DNA from: Candidatus Woesearchaeota archaeon
GTDB taxonomy: Archaea > Nanobdellota > Nanobdellia > Woesearchaeales > GW2011-AR4
Assembly (NCBI GenBank): GCA_016185865.1
Contig: JACPMU010000021.1
Coordinates: 1 to 8,459 of the forward strand
Direction of reading: 5' to 3'
Length of the DNA: 8,459 nucleotides
Below the pieces are notes generated by a model, which did not search any database, was not told the DNA's origin, and saw only the letters and a list, made by a program, of their open reading frames with translations. Position numbers and translations under genes: made by a program. Positions 1 to 6,749 of this stretch are shown here, in pieces. Each line of letters starts with the position of its first letter. Position 1 is the stretch's first letter.

Positions 1-2
1 CC

Positions 3-3000
3 ACTTTCATTGAAGAAAAAGCATATGTAGGCATTAAAACTTATGAAAAGTTATCAGAATTGATGGGTCTAGGAAAAATTGTACTTAACCCAGAAAAGAA
101 AGAATACGAGACCGATTGCAAAACAGTTACGGAAAACATAGTAAAAAATAGGAAGGAATTCAAGCTGAAATACGTCAATGACGCTGATTTAGGGAAATGC
201 TTTCCCAATAATGCTGGTTGGTGGGATAAAGAAGCTACAACATATTCATGGATGAGGTACAGCTGCGACAGGATTTTCGGTCATTCTGCCCCTTCAAAAT
301 GGACAGAAACAAAAGGGGATGATGAATTGATAAGAAAAGCGCAAAGCATTGAAGGCTGCAAGGAAGATGAAAGCCAGTTAGGCCAGCCATTGAAGGCAGA
401 AAGCTGCTCAGAATTTGCCAGAAGATACCCAAGATACAGCAATGCCGCACAGCTTGGCTCTGACAAGAAATGCGTTTTGGCAAGAACGCCCAAAACCCAA
501 TCAGGAAGAGATGGAGAGGCTGTTTTTACAGTCGGAGATCTTGTTCCAAATTCTGAAAGATTATATCAGCTGAATCATATTGAAAGAGGGGGGGATTTTA
601 AGGGCGAATTTTTTTATGCTGTAAAAAGCGCTAAAAGCGAATTTGACTATATAACAGCTCAGTCAGACAGCTGCGAGAAGAAGTGTGGAGCAGGCAAGGG
701 AAAGAAGGCTGCTGTAGATTATAAAACTAGAAGAGTTGAAATTGTTGAGGATCCTAGCGGAAAGGGGGTTGCCGGCGAATGCATGCCTGTCCAAGACTGC
801 ACAAATTTGAACGCAAAAGATCCGCAAAACCCATTCACTATTAATGGAAAACCAGTCAGATATGCACGCAACTGGGGCTACACAAGCGATTGCTTTTACG
901 ACCCTGATAATCCAGAATTTAATAATCCGAGCATTGTAAGCGATAATCTAGCGCAAAGATTTGAATGCTGCTGCATATACACCCAAGATGCAAAAGGGCA
1001 GCCAACAAACTATTACCAGCCTGGTGATGTTGACCCAAGCGACCCAAATAAAAAAGTTCACGAGTCAAAAACAATTGCCGGAGGGCCTCCACAGCAGCAG
1101 CCGGGTGACGACAAGGGTTTTTCCGACATGAAATTCAGCTACAGATATTCAAAAGAGAGGTTCCAAGCCATTTCAGACGGAAAGATACGGAATCAGTACC
1201 ATCCCAACAGGTACATAGAAGACAGGGACTTTCCTGCCTGTTTTGGGCAAAACCATCTTGTTTACGGCGCTTTCTTAAGCGAGCCTGAAAAGGTTCTGAT
1301 GCTTGATCCGTCCAGGGATTATGTTGTAGCAACATTCCAATGCGCTCACTTGGCTGGAATAAGCCAAAGGCTGCAGTTTACAAAAAATTTAATGGCATCC
1401 TTGTCAACTTGCCTGACACAGGTAAGAACAACTGGAAGAGGTGATGCTGGCGCCTGCAAAGAAATATTCACCCAGTATTTATGCAATTCAATATGGCAAG
1501 TCATAAACTTTGTGACATCAAAAGGGTGCGCTGCAACAGAGTATGGCGAAGATCCCAACATACAAAATGATAAAATAATAGATTATGTAAGAGCCGGAGT
1601 CAAATCAGTTTCGGATTCTGCAAGCGATTTGCAGAACAGCATTTCGCAAGAATACGGAAATGCAAAGCTAAATGAATTGCTTGGGACAGGAGAGGAAAGC
1701 ATTGCAAGAAAGGTCTGCTTAGCAGCATTTGGCTATGACTGGGAATTAAACATAAAAAACTTGGTTGATGCCGCATACACAACGCCATTTGCAACCCTTG
1801 TGCAGCCAGTAACAAGGTCAAGGGAATTTTTGACAATAAACCCCATAGACTTAAAGCCAAAATACGAGTACAGGGCATCATGGCTAATAAACCCGGGCTG
1901 TGATTTTGAAAGATATGATGTGGAATTGGCTTGCGTCGGCAGAAAACAGCTTGATCTCTATCCAAACCAGGTTAATTGCGGTTCAGTTGGAGCGCCTTCA
2001 GCTTTATACTCTATCTCACTAGGAAAAACTCCTGCCATAAACCAGTGCGATTGCATTGGTTTGCCTGATGAAAAAAGAAGGTCATTTTTTGCAGGAACAA
2101 GGCTAAAGCAGAATGTGCTGGTAGACAAGCCCTTCCACCAGGTTATTGACGATAATTACAGATATGACCATCTTAAATTTACTTTAAGGCCTGACAGGAG
2201 AATACCAGCTAACATCAAGCCAAACTGCTTCCCGACAGGCTATGACGATGGTGTTTTTTATGTTCCATTGATAGAAAAATCAGCAAAGGACATATTTGAC
2301 TGCAGAGTGGATCCTTTGTCAGGCTCAGTAACTCCATGTTGCAGCGTAGACCAAAGCACAGGGGCATTTACATGCGGTGCTGGCGCTGCATTTGCCTCAA
2401 GAAAGGGAACTGCAGAGTTTATTGACATAAAAATTAATGACAAGAGCGCCCTTGGCAGGGAAGACTTGATATTCACTGCAGGGGAGACATTAAAGGTTGA
2501 CACTGATATAAGAAGCGTCGGGCAAAACAAATGCTTAAGAATGACTTTCGACGGGCAAACACAAGTTGATGAAGTGTTTGAGGGCATACAGCAGTACACA
2601 TTGCAGACGCAGCCTGTTTCACTGGGCACAAGAAATGATGTAGTTGAGCCGACTGGAATTAGGGTTCAGAGAATTAATCTGCTAAATCAAAAAGATGTGT
2701 TCATTACCTTGGGATTTTGGGACAATAATGACAACCGGTTCTTTTTTGACGATGGAGATGAAATATTTATCGGCAATAAAAATGACAAAAAGACTATAAA
2801 GCAAATAAAAGACTCTTCGAAATTTGACAACGGGGCAGAGGCTTTGTTTATAAACCAGCAAATTGCAGTTAAACAAGAAAATGCCGAAGTAGCAATTATT
2901 TCTGTTGAAGCCACAATAAACACAAATACAGGACAGCCAATTACTGATTCGCCAAGTGCAGGCGCACCAGCGGTGCCATTTGTCCAAGGGACGATAAGGG

Positions 3001-3614
3001 TTTTGCAGCCAATTGGAATAACACAAACAACACAGCCTCAACTGCAAGCAAGAATTTTGACAGTTGGTTTATACCATACAAGAGACGACCCGAATCTTTT
3101 TGGGGTGAGTTCATGCGATTTCAATGAGCCTGTTATTACATCTACAGGCGCTAAGCAGGAAAGAAATATAAGGGTAAGCATTGACCAAAAACCGGTATTG
3201 TCTCCTTTGCAGGCTCCTATAATAAGCGGGCCTGCCACAAGAGTCATGCCCCCGTTTAAAAAGGAAAGTATTCTGATCTCTGCAACCATCACGCATAGCG
3301 ATGGTTTAGAAACACCGGCATTGGAAAATTGCAGAGCTCCTGATGGGAAATCCTTTAAAGTTGCAGGCAACCTTAGGGAAAACAACAATTATGAATTCTA
3401 TGTAAATCCAAATGATATAATTTTTGCCGGGGAATACACCTGTACGCTTACTGCAAAAAGCAGAAACAGGCAGGCCAGAGAAAACTCAATCCCTGTCAGG
3501 TTTGAAGTGCAGTGCGGCGGTGAAAATAATGTTTACAGCACATGCGACAAACTCGGCCAGTGCAAATCCGGAAACATTGAGGTAACAGGATTGCCATGTT
3601 TTAAGAAATCCTGA
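3..3614 (+). CDS. Giant cysteine-rich, probably extracytoplasmic protein (5'-partial)
   Basis: The frame is open from the left edge (first full codon at 3), so the true start lies outside the window and at least 1203 residues are present. The TTG at 60 and ATG at 63 are internal codons with no ribosome site. I do not recognise the family. The visible part has about 39 cysteines, many in clusters (for example CCC near 965-975, CC near 2337, CDC near 2047), which fits a disulfide-bonded protein outside the membrane. No hydrophobic membrane helix appears in this part, so any signal peptide or anchor must be upstream. Positions 1340-1530 look helical, with regularly spaced Cys. The C-terminal region, about 3190-3510, has the strand-rich pattern of an Ig-like fold (ATITHSDG, then GEYTCTLTAKSR). 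A short Cys-rich tail ends in LPCFKKS. The membrane-protein gene begins 34 bases downstream, suggesting one transcript. The coding call is secure; location is inferred and function unknown. Confidence 0.9.
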   Translation, partial: TFIEEKAYVGIKTYEKLSELMGLGKIVLNPEKKEYETDCKTVTENIVKNRKEFKLKYVNDADLGKCFPNNAGWWDKEATTYSWMRYSCDRIFGHSAPSKWTETKGDDELIRKAQSIEGCKEDESQLGQPLKAESCSEFARRYPRYSNAAQLGSDKKCVLARTPKTQSGRDGEAVFTVGDLVPNSERLYQLNHIERGGDFKGEFFYAVKSAKSEFDYITAQSDSCEKKCGAGKGKKAAVDYKTRRVEIVEDPSGKGVAGECMPVQDCTNLNAKDPQNPFTINGKPVRYARNWGYTSDCFYDPDNPEFNNPSIVSDNLAQRFECCCIYTQDAKGQPTNYYQPGDVDPSDPNKKVHESKTIAGGPPQQQPGDDKGFSDMKFSYRYSKERFQAISDGKIRNQYHPNRYIEDRDFPACFGQNHLVYGAFLSEPEKVLMLDPSRDYVVATFQCAHLAGISQRLQFTKNLMASLSTCLTQVRTTGRGDAGACKEIFTQYLCNSIWQVINFVTSKGCAATEYGEDPNIQNDKIIDYVRAGVKSVSDSASDLQNSISQEYGNAKLNELLGTGEESIARKVCLAAFGYDWELNIKNLVDAAYTTPFATLVQPVTRSREFLTINPIDLKPKYEYRASWLINPGCDFERYDVELACVGRKQLDLYPNQVNCGSVGAPSALYSISLGKTPAINQCDCIGLPDEKRRSFFAGTRLKQNVLVDKPFHQVIDDNYRYDHLKFTLRPDRRIPANIKPNCFPTGYDDGVFYVPLIEKSAKDIFDCRVDPLSGSVTPCCSVDQSTGAFTCGAGAAFASRKGTAEFIDIKINDKSALGREDLIFTAGETLKVDTDIRSVGQNKCLRMTFDGQTQVDEVFEGIQQYTLQTQPVSLGTRNDVVEPTGIRVQRINLLNQKDVFITLGFWDNNDNRFFFDDGDEIFIGNKNDKKTIKQIKDSSKFDNGAEALFINQQIAVKQENAEVAIISVEATINTNTGQPITDSPSAGAPAVPFVQGTIRVLQPIGITQTTQPQLQARILTVGLYHTRDDPNLFGVSSCDFNEPVITSTGAKQERNIRVSIDQKPVLSPLQAPIISGPATRVMPPFKKESILISATITHSDGLETPALENCRAPDGKSFKVAGNLRENNNYEFYVNPNDIIFAGEYTCTLTAKSRNRQARENSIPVRFEVQCGGENNVYSTCDKLGQCKSGNIEVTGLPCFKKS

Positions 3615-3648
3615 AATTATAGTAATTCAAGCAAATTTTTAATTTAAA

Positions 3649-4482
3649 ATGCCTAAAAATATAATATTGATTTCCTTAAAAGAATCGCTTGCTTCGATTT
3701 GGAAAAGCAAGTCTTTGTTTTTTTTATTGTTTATTATTCAGATTGCCTTTTTTGTTGCTTTTTCAGCTGTAAACCTCACATACCAGACAAGAATACTGGA
3801 AAACACAAAAGCAATCACTGATTATCTGAGCAAGCAGAGCCTTGACGAGGCATCTGCGACTGATGCAGTACTGCAGCAAAAAAACGTGCTTGGCGACGAC
3901 CCATTGATGATAAGCAGGAATTTTGACGAGATAGTTAAAAATTTCAGAATATACCTTGTTTACACTTTTGTATTGCTAATCTTTTTTATGTCTGCTGCGT
4001 GGGCAATAACACACAGATTGCTCAAAAAAATCAGCCTAAGGCAATTAACTGGCATATTCTTAAAAATTATTGTTGTTTTGCTTTTCTATCTGGGATTGAT
4101 TTTCGGATTTTTCTTCTCATTGCTAAATGTTTCAATAACCCAGCTCGCAGAACAGAGCTCAATGCTGTTCGCTAAGTATTCAGTCTTTCTTATTGTTTCA
4201 ATAATCCTGGCTTATTTCATGTTCATTTCCATATCTCTTGTAAATCACATAAAACTAAAAAATATAATTCAGAAAACTTTAGTTATTGGCATCAGGAAGG
4301 CGCATTATGTTTTGTCCGTTTATTTTATCAATCTCTTTTTATTATTTGTTTCAATGAGCTTATTGTATTATTTCATTGAAAATAATCCGTTTATTTTATT
4401 GCTGTCAATAATTTTGTTTATTTTCAGCTTTGTTTTCGGAAGAATACTAATTATTAATGTTGTTGAGAAATTGGAACATTGA
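3649..4482 (+). CDS. Six-helix integral membrane protein, unknown function
   Basis: The gene encodes 277 residues and I do not recognise the family. Hydrophobic segments lie at about residues 22-44, 101-121, 136-160, 178-198, 222-241 and 246-270, giving a predicted six-pass protein. A polar loop of about 55 residues (46-100), rich in Asp, Glu, Gln and Ser, separates the first two helices. Lys-rich short linkers such as HRLLKK and KLKN follow later helices. No catalytic motif is obvious. The ATG has no clear Shine-Dalgarno sequence. It follows the large Cys-rich gene by 34 bases, so co-transcription is likely and the pair could act together at the envelope; that link is inference. The oddity is the end: the last 32 bases, coding for INVVEKLEH and the stop, recur at 5281-5312 beyond the toxin-antitoxin-like cassette. 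The present C-terminus may therefore have been supplied by an inserted element. Confidence 0.85.
   Translation: MPKNIILISLKESLASIWKSKSLFFLLFIIQIAFFVAFSAVNLTYQTRILENTKAITDYLSKQSLDEASATDAVLQQKNVLGDDPLMISRNFDEIVKNFRIYLVYTFVLLIFFMSAAWAITHRLLKKISLRQLTGIFLKIIVVLLFYLGLIFGFFFSLLNVSITQLAEQSSMLFAKYSVFLIVSIILAYFMFISISLVNHIKLKNIIQKTLVIGIRKAHYVLSVYFINLFLLFVSMSLLYYFIENNPFILLLSIILFIFSFVFGRILIINVVEKLEH
4451..4482 (+). repeat. Direct repeat, left copy (3' end of membrane-protein gene)
   Basis: These 32 bases match 5281-5312 at 30 of 32 positions, in the same orientation and 830 bases apart. The repeat ends exactly at the TGA stop codon; flanking bases on both sides do not match. The two differences are A/G at 4453 versus 5283 and G/T at 4464 versus 5294. 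Read in the gene's frame they are Ile/Val and Glu/Asp, both conservative. I infer a left attachment-like site or duplicated gene end bounding the cassette. Confidence 0.8.
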
Positions 4483-4530
4483 CAATTTAAATATTCAAAT
4501 TTTCATGCTCTTACCTCACAAAACAGAAAC

Positions 4531-4540
4531 ATTTAAATAT
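4531..4540 (+). promoter_or_regulatory. Predicted archaeal TATA box for the TA-like operon
   Basis: ATTTAAATAT, preceded by a purine/A-rich BRE-like GAAAC, lies about 35 bases before the ATG at 4571. Transcription would start near 4560, giving a very short leader. No Shine-Dalgarno sequence precedes the ATG, which fits near-leaderless translation. Confidence 0.6.
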
Positions 4541-4569
4541 AATATCTCTATTTTAAAATAATAGATATT
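4541..4569. promoter_or_regulatory. Nested palindrome, candidate autoregulatory operator
   Basis: Outer arms AATATCT (4541-4547) and AGATATT (4563-4569) are perfect 7-base complements. Between them, 4549-4560 (TATTTTAAAATA) is a perfect 12-base palindrome. The site spans the predicted transcription start and ends two bases before the first codon of the operon. An AbrB-like or zinc-ribbon antitoxin binding here would block initiation, as in other autoregulated TA operons. AT-rich palindromes also arise by chance, so the regulatory role is inferred. Confidence 0.5.
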
Positions 4570-4570
4570 C

Positions 4571-4834
4571 ATGGAACCATTTCCAAGATATCAAAATAAA
4601 GAAATCAAAGCTACTAAAACAGCCGCTAACGAGCTTTGGCGCTTTAAAACAGACATTTGGGATATTTTGGATATATTAGAAAAAGGTTACCCCTGTGGGA
4701 GGTCAAAAAGAAAACAAAACATTATAGAAAACTGCATTAAAAAGGGCGGCAAAATACACAAAGCCGTAGTTGCAGACTGCGGCGATTACTGGCTTGTGAT
4801 CCATTTTGGAGTATTTAGTTACAAGAAAAGGTGA
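4571..4834 (+). CDS. Putative toxin, MqsR/DUF4258-like small protein
   Basis: The gene encodes 87 residues with a net basic, Lys-rich composition. The N-terminal half looks helical, around WDILDILEKGYP (30-41). A GRSKRK basic stretch at 43-48 and KKGGKIHKAVVAD at 57-69 follow. The C-terminus is strand-rich: DYWLVIHFGVFS at 72-83. A helix followed by strands ending in a hydrophobic tip resembles the BECR/RelE-like RNase fold of MqsR and DUF4258 proteins; this is pattern recognition, not an alignment. Candidate functional residues are Arg44, Arg47, His63 and His78. The partner gene has a YgiT-type zinc ribbon, the usual companion of such toxins, which strengthens the call. The ATG follows a TATA box and palindrome with no ribosome site. 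The stop codon overlaps the partner's ribosome site. It could instead be a non-toxic nucleic-acid-binding protein. Confidence 0.65.
   Translation: MEPFPRYQNKEIKATKTAANELWRFKTDIWDILDILEKGYPCGRSKRKQNIIENCIKKGGKIHKAVVADCGDYWLVIHFGVFSYKKR
4830..4834 (+). promoter_or_regulatory. Shine-Dalgarno GGTGA that decides the antitoxin start
   Basis: GGTGA overlaps the toxin gene's TGA stop (4832-4834) and lies five bases before the ATG at 4840. This favours ATG 4840 over the GTG at 4831, which falls inside the ribosome site. The overlap suggests coupled translation of the two genes. Confidence 0.7.
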
Positions 4835-4839
4835 TTATT

Positions 4840-5157
4840 ATGAAAATGAAGTGTTGGAAATGTAATACCAATATGCAAAGGGTAATAGATAATTTTCAAG
4901 GTTTTAAAGTGAATGCTTGGAAATGCTCTAAATGTAAGGATATTGTTTATGATGAAGAGGATATACAACCAATATTAAAATATAATAAACTCAAAAACTC
5001 CAAAAAGGTTACTTCTAAAGTTGGCGTATTGGGGACTAGCAAAATTCTGAGGATACCAAAACCGATAGAGCAAATATATAACATTGCAAAAGGAAAGAAA
5101 ATAGAGTTCGAACTTGAGCCAGAAGCAATAAGATTAAAAATTAGCAAATCTATTTAA
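4840..5157 (+). CDS. Putative antitoxin: YgiT-type zinc ribbon plus AbrB/MazE-like domain
   Basis: From the ATG at 4840 the gene encodes 105 residues. Residues 5-32 carry two CxxC knuckles, CWKC (5-8) and CSKC (29-32), 20 residues apart, as in the zinc ribbon of YgiT/MqsA antitoxins. A linker to about residue 57 follows. Residues 59-101 have the AbrB/MazE swapped-hairpin pattern: SKVGVLGTSKILRIPK, then GKKIEFELE and AIRLKI. Classical MqsA instead pairs the ribbon with a helix-turn-helix, so here the DNA-binding part seems to be AbrB-type. The expected role is to neutralise the upstream protein and repress the operon through the palindrome at 4541-4569. The order toxin then antitoxin matches the mqsRA layout. 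A stand-alone small transcription regulator is the main alternative. Confidence 0.75.
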   Translation: MKMKCWKCNTNMQRVIDNFQGFKVNAWKCSKCKDIVYDEEDIQPILKYNKLKNSKKVTSKVGVLGTSKILRIPKPIEQIYNIAKGKKIEFELEPEAIRLKISKSI

Positions 5158-5164
5158 ATAATAT

Positions 5165-5212
5165 AGAGAATTTTGAAATACATAAAAATACATAAATTTT
5201 GCAAAATTCTCT
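5165..5212. repeat. Inverted repeat / hairpin 1
   Basis: Arms AGAGAATTTTG (5165-5175) and CAAAATTCTCT (5202-5212) are perfectly complementary over 11 bases, with a 26-base loop. The loop holds two overlapping copies of AAATACATAAA (5176-5186 and 5186-5196). A separate 14-base perfect palindrome lies at 5195-5208. The hairpin starts eight bases after the antitoxin stop codon. Confidence 0.8.
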
Positions 5213-5213
5213 A

Positions 5214-5264
5214 AGAGAACTTTGAATGTAAAGTAATAAAATGGTAGGTTATTCAAAGTTCTCT
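5214..5264. repeat. Inverted repeat / hairpin 2
   Basis: Arms AGAGAACTTTGAAT (5214-5227) and ATTCAAAGTTCTCT (5251-5264) are perfectly complementary over 14 bases, with a 23-base loop. One base separates it from hairpin 1. The arms are a variant of hairpin 1's arms: the seventh base is C here (paired with G) and T there (paired with A). No T-tract follows at once, so a simple terminator is not clearly indicated. It may be an RNA 3' end, a protein-binding site or an element end. Confidence 0.8.
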
Positions 5265-5280
5265 ATACTAAATTTATAAT

Positions 5281-5312
5281 TTGTTAATGTTGTTGATAAA
5301 TTGGAACATTGA
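5281..5312 (+). repeat. Direct repeat, right copy (displaced gene 3' end)
   Basis: This copy would read VNVVDKLEH and stop in the membrane-protein frame, against INVVEKLEH in the left copy. It is preceded by non-coding palindromic DNA, so it is not part of an intact gene now. Its TGA at 5310-5312 abuts the reverse-complement stop codon of the metalloprotease gene (5313-5315) with no spacer. That is best explained as the original end of the membrane-protein gene before the cassette arrived. Confidence 0.8.
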
Positions 5313-6683
5313 TTATTCTGCAGGCGCTTCTGATTCTTGCGCTTCTGACGGCTTTTCTTTTCTGTCAGGCTCAGCTTCCGCAGCATCTTTGCCATCCATA
5401 TATTTTATTGGGTGTTTTGCGAGCTGCGCGCTTATGTACTCTGCTTTATCCACTCCTAATTCTTCTGCCTCCTGCTCCAGCGTTTCAATCAATTTTTCCA
5501 GGCCTGCCCTTTTTCGAGTTTCTGAAGATTTAGTTGTTTTGCTTGTTGGTTTATTTTCAGAAACCTCATCCCTTAGCAGTGCACCATAAACTTCATTTAA
5601 TCTAAGATTTACATAAGCATTTAATTCATTTTCCCCATAGCCAAGCGCTTTGCCTTCTTCCAAGAACTGTGCAACAAGCTTTTCTATATTGTTTTTTCCC
5701 CCTTTTTCTATGCGCATCTGCCTTTTGAAGTGATTTGCTTTAGAAAAATATTCAGCATAATCTCTATTGCGTATTGTAAGGGCTTTGTAGAATTTTCCAA
5801 GCTTTGCACTCTCGGTCTCTTCTGCTAGTCTTGAGTAGAACTCATAAGCAAGCATGCCTTGTGTTTCCTCTCCTTTTCTGTCGCCCGGAATTCCTAAAAC
5901 GTGCCCTATTTCGTGCAGCAAAACATGCCTTTTGAAAGCTTCTATAGCTTCTTTTTTACTTAAGCCGTACTTTGAAGCAATTGTTTCTATACCTTCCAAA
6001 AACTTAGGATTTGCTATCAAATAGCCTTTGTCAAAGTGACCGGCTAAAGCTGGACGAGTGTCATCTTGGTAAATCCCCAAAGCAATTACTCCATTATTTT
6101 TTGACTTTTCATAAGTCCATCCCTTTTCGCCGAGAAAATCAATCCATGCAGTTACTTCATAATTGAATCTGTTAGCATTATCAAACATCAAATTTCTCGA
6201 GTCGTTGTAAAGATTGCCTTTTGTTGATTCAAAGAATCCAATTTTGTTTATGTCAACTGCCTCAACAATTCTTGGAGTTGTGCGATTGCTTGTTGGAGTA
6301 TCTCTTTCATTTGGAAAATGCATTCTTAGAGGAGTAATGCCTGTGATGTAAGCAAGATTTGGCATTTTAGGGATTAGGCTATGCTTACTTGGCGGATTAT
6401 CGGTTCCTCCTTGCACCCATCTCCCAAAATAATAGTCATCAATCTGTCTTACAGGGCCGTTCCTGAGATAATCCCTCATTGGTGTTGGAAATCTATTGTT
6501 GGAAGTTACAGTAATTGCTTCTCCATTTCTGAAAAGCACAGTGTTTGAAGTATGCCCGTAAGAGCCGACAGTTGGGGCTTCACCTTGCATTGATTTATGT
6601 TCTTCAGGAGCAATTTTTTTAGGGGTATAACTAGCTTTATCTCTATAAAAATGCTGGCTTAAAACTTCACTATTCTTTACCAT
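5313..6683 (-). CDS. Zincin-like metalloprotease (HEIGH), no signal peptide
   Basis: The gene encodes 456 residues with no cysteine. Residues 257-261 are HEIGH, the HExxH zinc site, within VLLHEIGHVLGIPGD. The strands before it (GVIALGIYQ at 198-206, GHFDKGYLIANPKF at 215-228) and the long helix carrying the motif match the core of a zincin protease. Metzincins have HExxHxxGxxH and snapalysin HExxHxxGxxD; here that position is Gly267 and Asp268 comes one residue later. The third zinc ligand is therefore unclear: Asp268, or a Glu in the next helix such as Glu281 in AYEFYSRLAEE. Met277 could be a Met-turn equivalent. The C-terminus (about 375-456) is charged and low-complexity, with a helical segment near 393-425. 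No signal peptide or membrane helix is seen, so it is probably cytoplasmic. A TATA-like box supports the ATG at 6683. The family is unassigned. Confidence 0.8.
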   Translation of the reverse strand: MVKNSEVLSQHFYRDKASYTPKKIAPEEHKSMQGEAPTVGSYGHTSNTVLFRNGEAITVTSNNRFPTPMRDYLRNGPVRQIDDYYFGRWVQGGTDNPPSKHSLIPKMPNLAYITGITPLRMHFPNERDTPTSNRTTPRIVEAVDINKIGFFESTKGNLYNDSRNLMFDNANRFNYEVTAWIDFLGEKGWTYEKSKNNGVIALGIYQDDTRPALAGHFDKGYLIANPKFLEGIETIASKYGLSKKEAIEAFKRHVLLHEIGHVLGIPGDRKGEETQGMLAYEFYSRLAEETESAKLGKFYKALTIRNRDYAEYFSKANHFKRQMRIEKGGKNNIEKLVAQFLEEGKALGYGENELNAYVNLRLNEVYGALLRDEVSENKPTSKTTKSSETRKRAGLEKLIETLEQEAEELGVDKAEYISAQLAKHPIKYMDGKDAAEAEPDRKEKPSEAQESEAPAE

Positions 6684-6710
6684 TTTCTATGTTTTTAGAG
6701 CTGCCTCTGA

Positions 6711-6720
6711 AATTTAAAAA
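6711..6720 (-). promoter_or_regulatory. Predicted TATA box for the metalloprotease gene
   Basis: On the minus strand TTTTTAAATT lies about 28-37 bases before the ATG at 6683, placing transcription start near 6690 and a leader of about seven bases. No ribosome site is seen, which fits near-leaderless initiation. The surroundings are AT-rich, so the match is only moderate evidence. Confidence 0.45.
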
Positions 6721-6749
6721 TGAAATTAAAAAAGAAAGAAAAAAATAAT
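6719..6749 (-). terminator. Predicted oligo-T terminator after the 201-residue gene
   Basis: Directly after the stop codon, the minus strand has several T-runs of five to seven bases with no stem needed. Archaeal RNA polymerase stops at such U-rich tracts. It lies just before the metalloprotease promoter, so the two minus-strand genes are probably separate transcripts. Confidence 0.55.

Larger units (their letters stand above)
4483..5312. mobile_element. Putative 830-bp inserted TA-like cassette at a gene's 3' end
   Basis: The unit runs from just after the left repeat to the end of the right repeat. It contains a promoter with nested palindrome, two small overlapping-signal genes resembling a toxin-antitoxin pair, and two related hairpins. 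Direct repeats that reproduce the C-terminal codons and stop of the interrupted gene are the usual signature of site-specific integration into a gene's 3' end. The cassette also seems more AT-rich: a 60-base sample at 4861-4920 is 30% G+C, against 43% at 2401-2460 in the large gene. No recombinase gene is present, so it would have to move in trans, be a remnant, or have arrived by homologous exchange. The structure is seen; mobility is inferred. Confidence 0.5.

Noticed and set aside
60..68. TTG/ATG as start of the giant protein
   Set aside because: The same frame is open without a stop back to position 3 with ordinary coding sequence, and no ribosome site precedes these codons, so the gene is 5'-partial.
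2258..3388. Several minus-strand ORFs of 60-120 codons opposite the giant gene
   Set aside because: They are antisense shadows of one long coding frame, with no promoter or ribosome site and no recognisable domain.
4831..4839. GTG at 4831 as antitoxin start
   Set aside because: It sits inside the GGTGA ribosome site that serves ATG 4840 at a five-base spacing.
5165..5264. CRISPR mini-array
   Set aside because: The repeated arms alternate in orientation and form hairpins; there are no same-orientation repeats with uniform unique spacers.
4483..5312. Classical insertion sequence
   Set aside because: No transposase is encoded and no terminal inverted repeats join the two ends; the flanking repeats are direct and gene-derived.
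5281..5589. Plus-strand ORF of 102 codons starting in the right repeat copy
   Set aside because: It is antisense to the well-supported metalloprotease gene and its Ser/Ala-rich product mirrors that gene's charged C-terminus.
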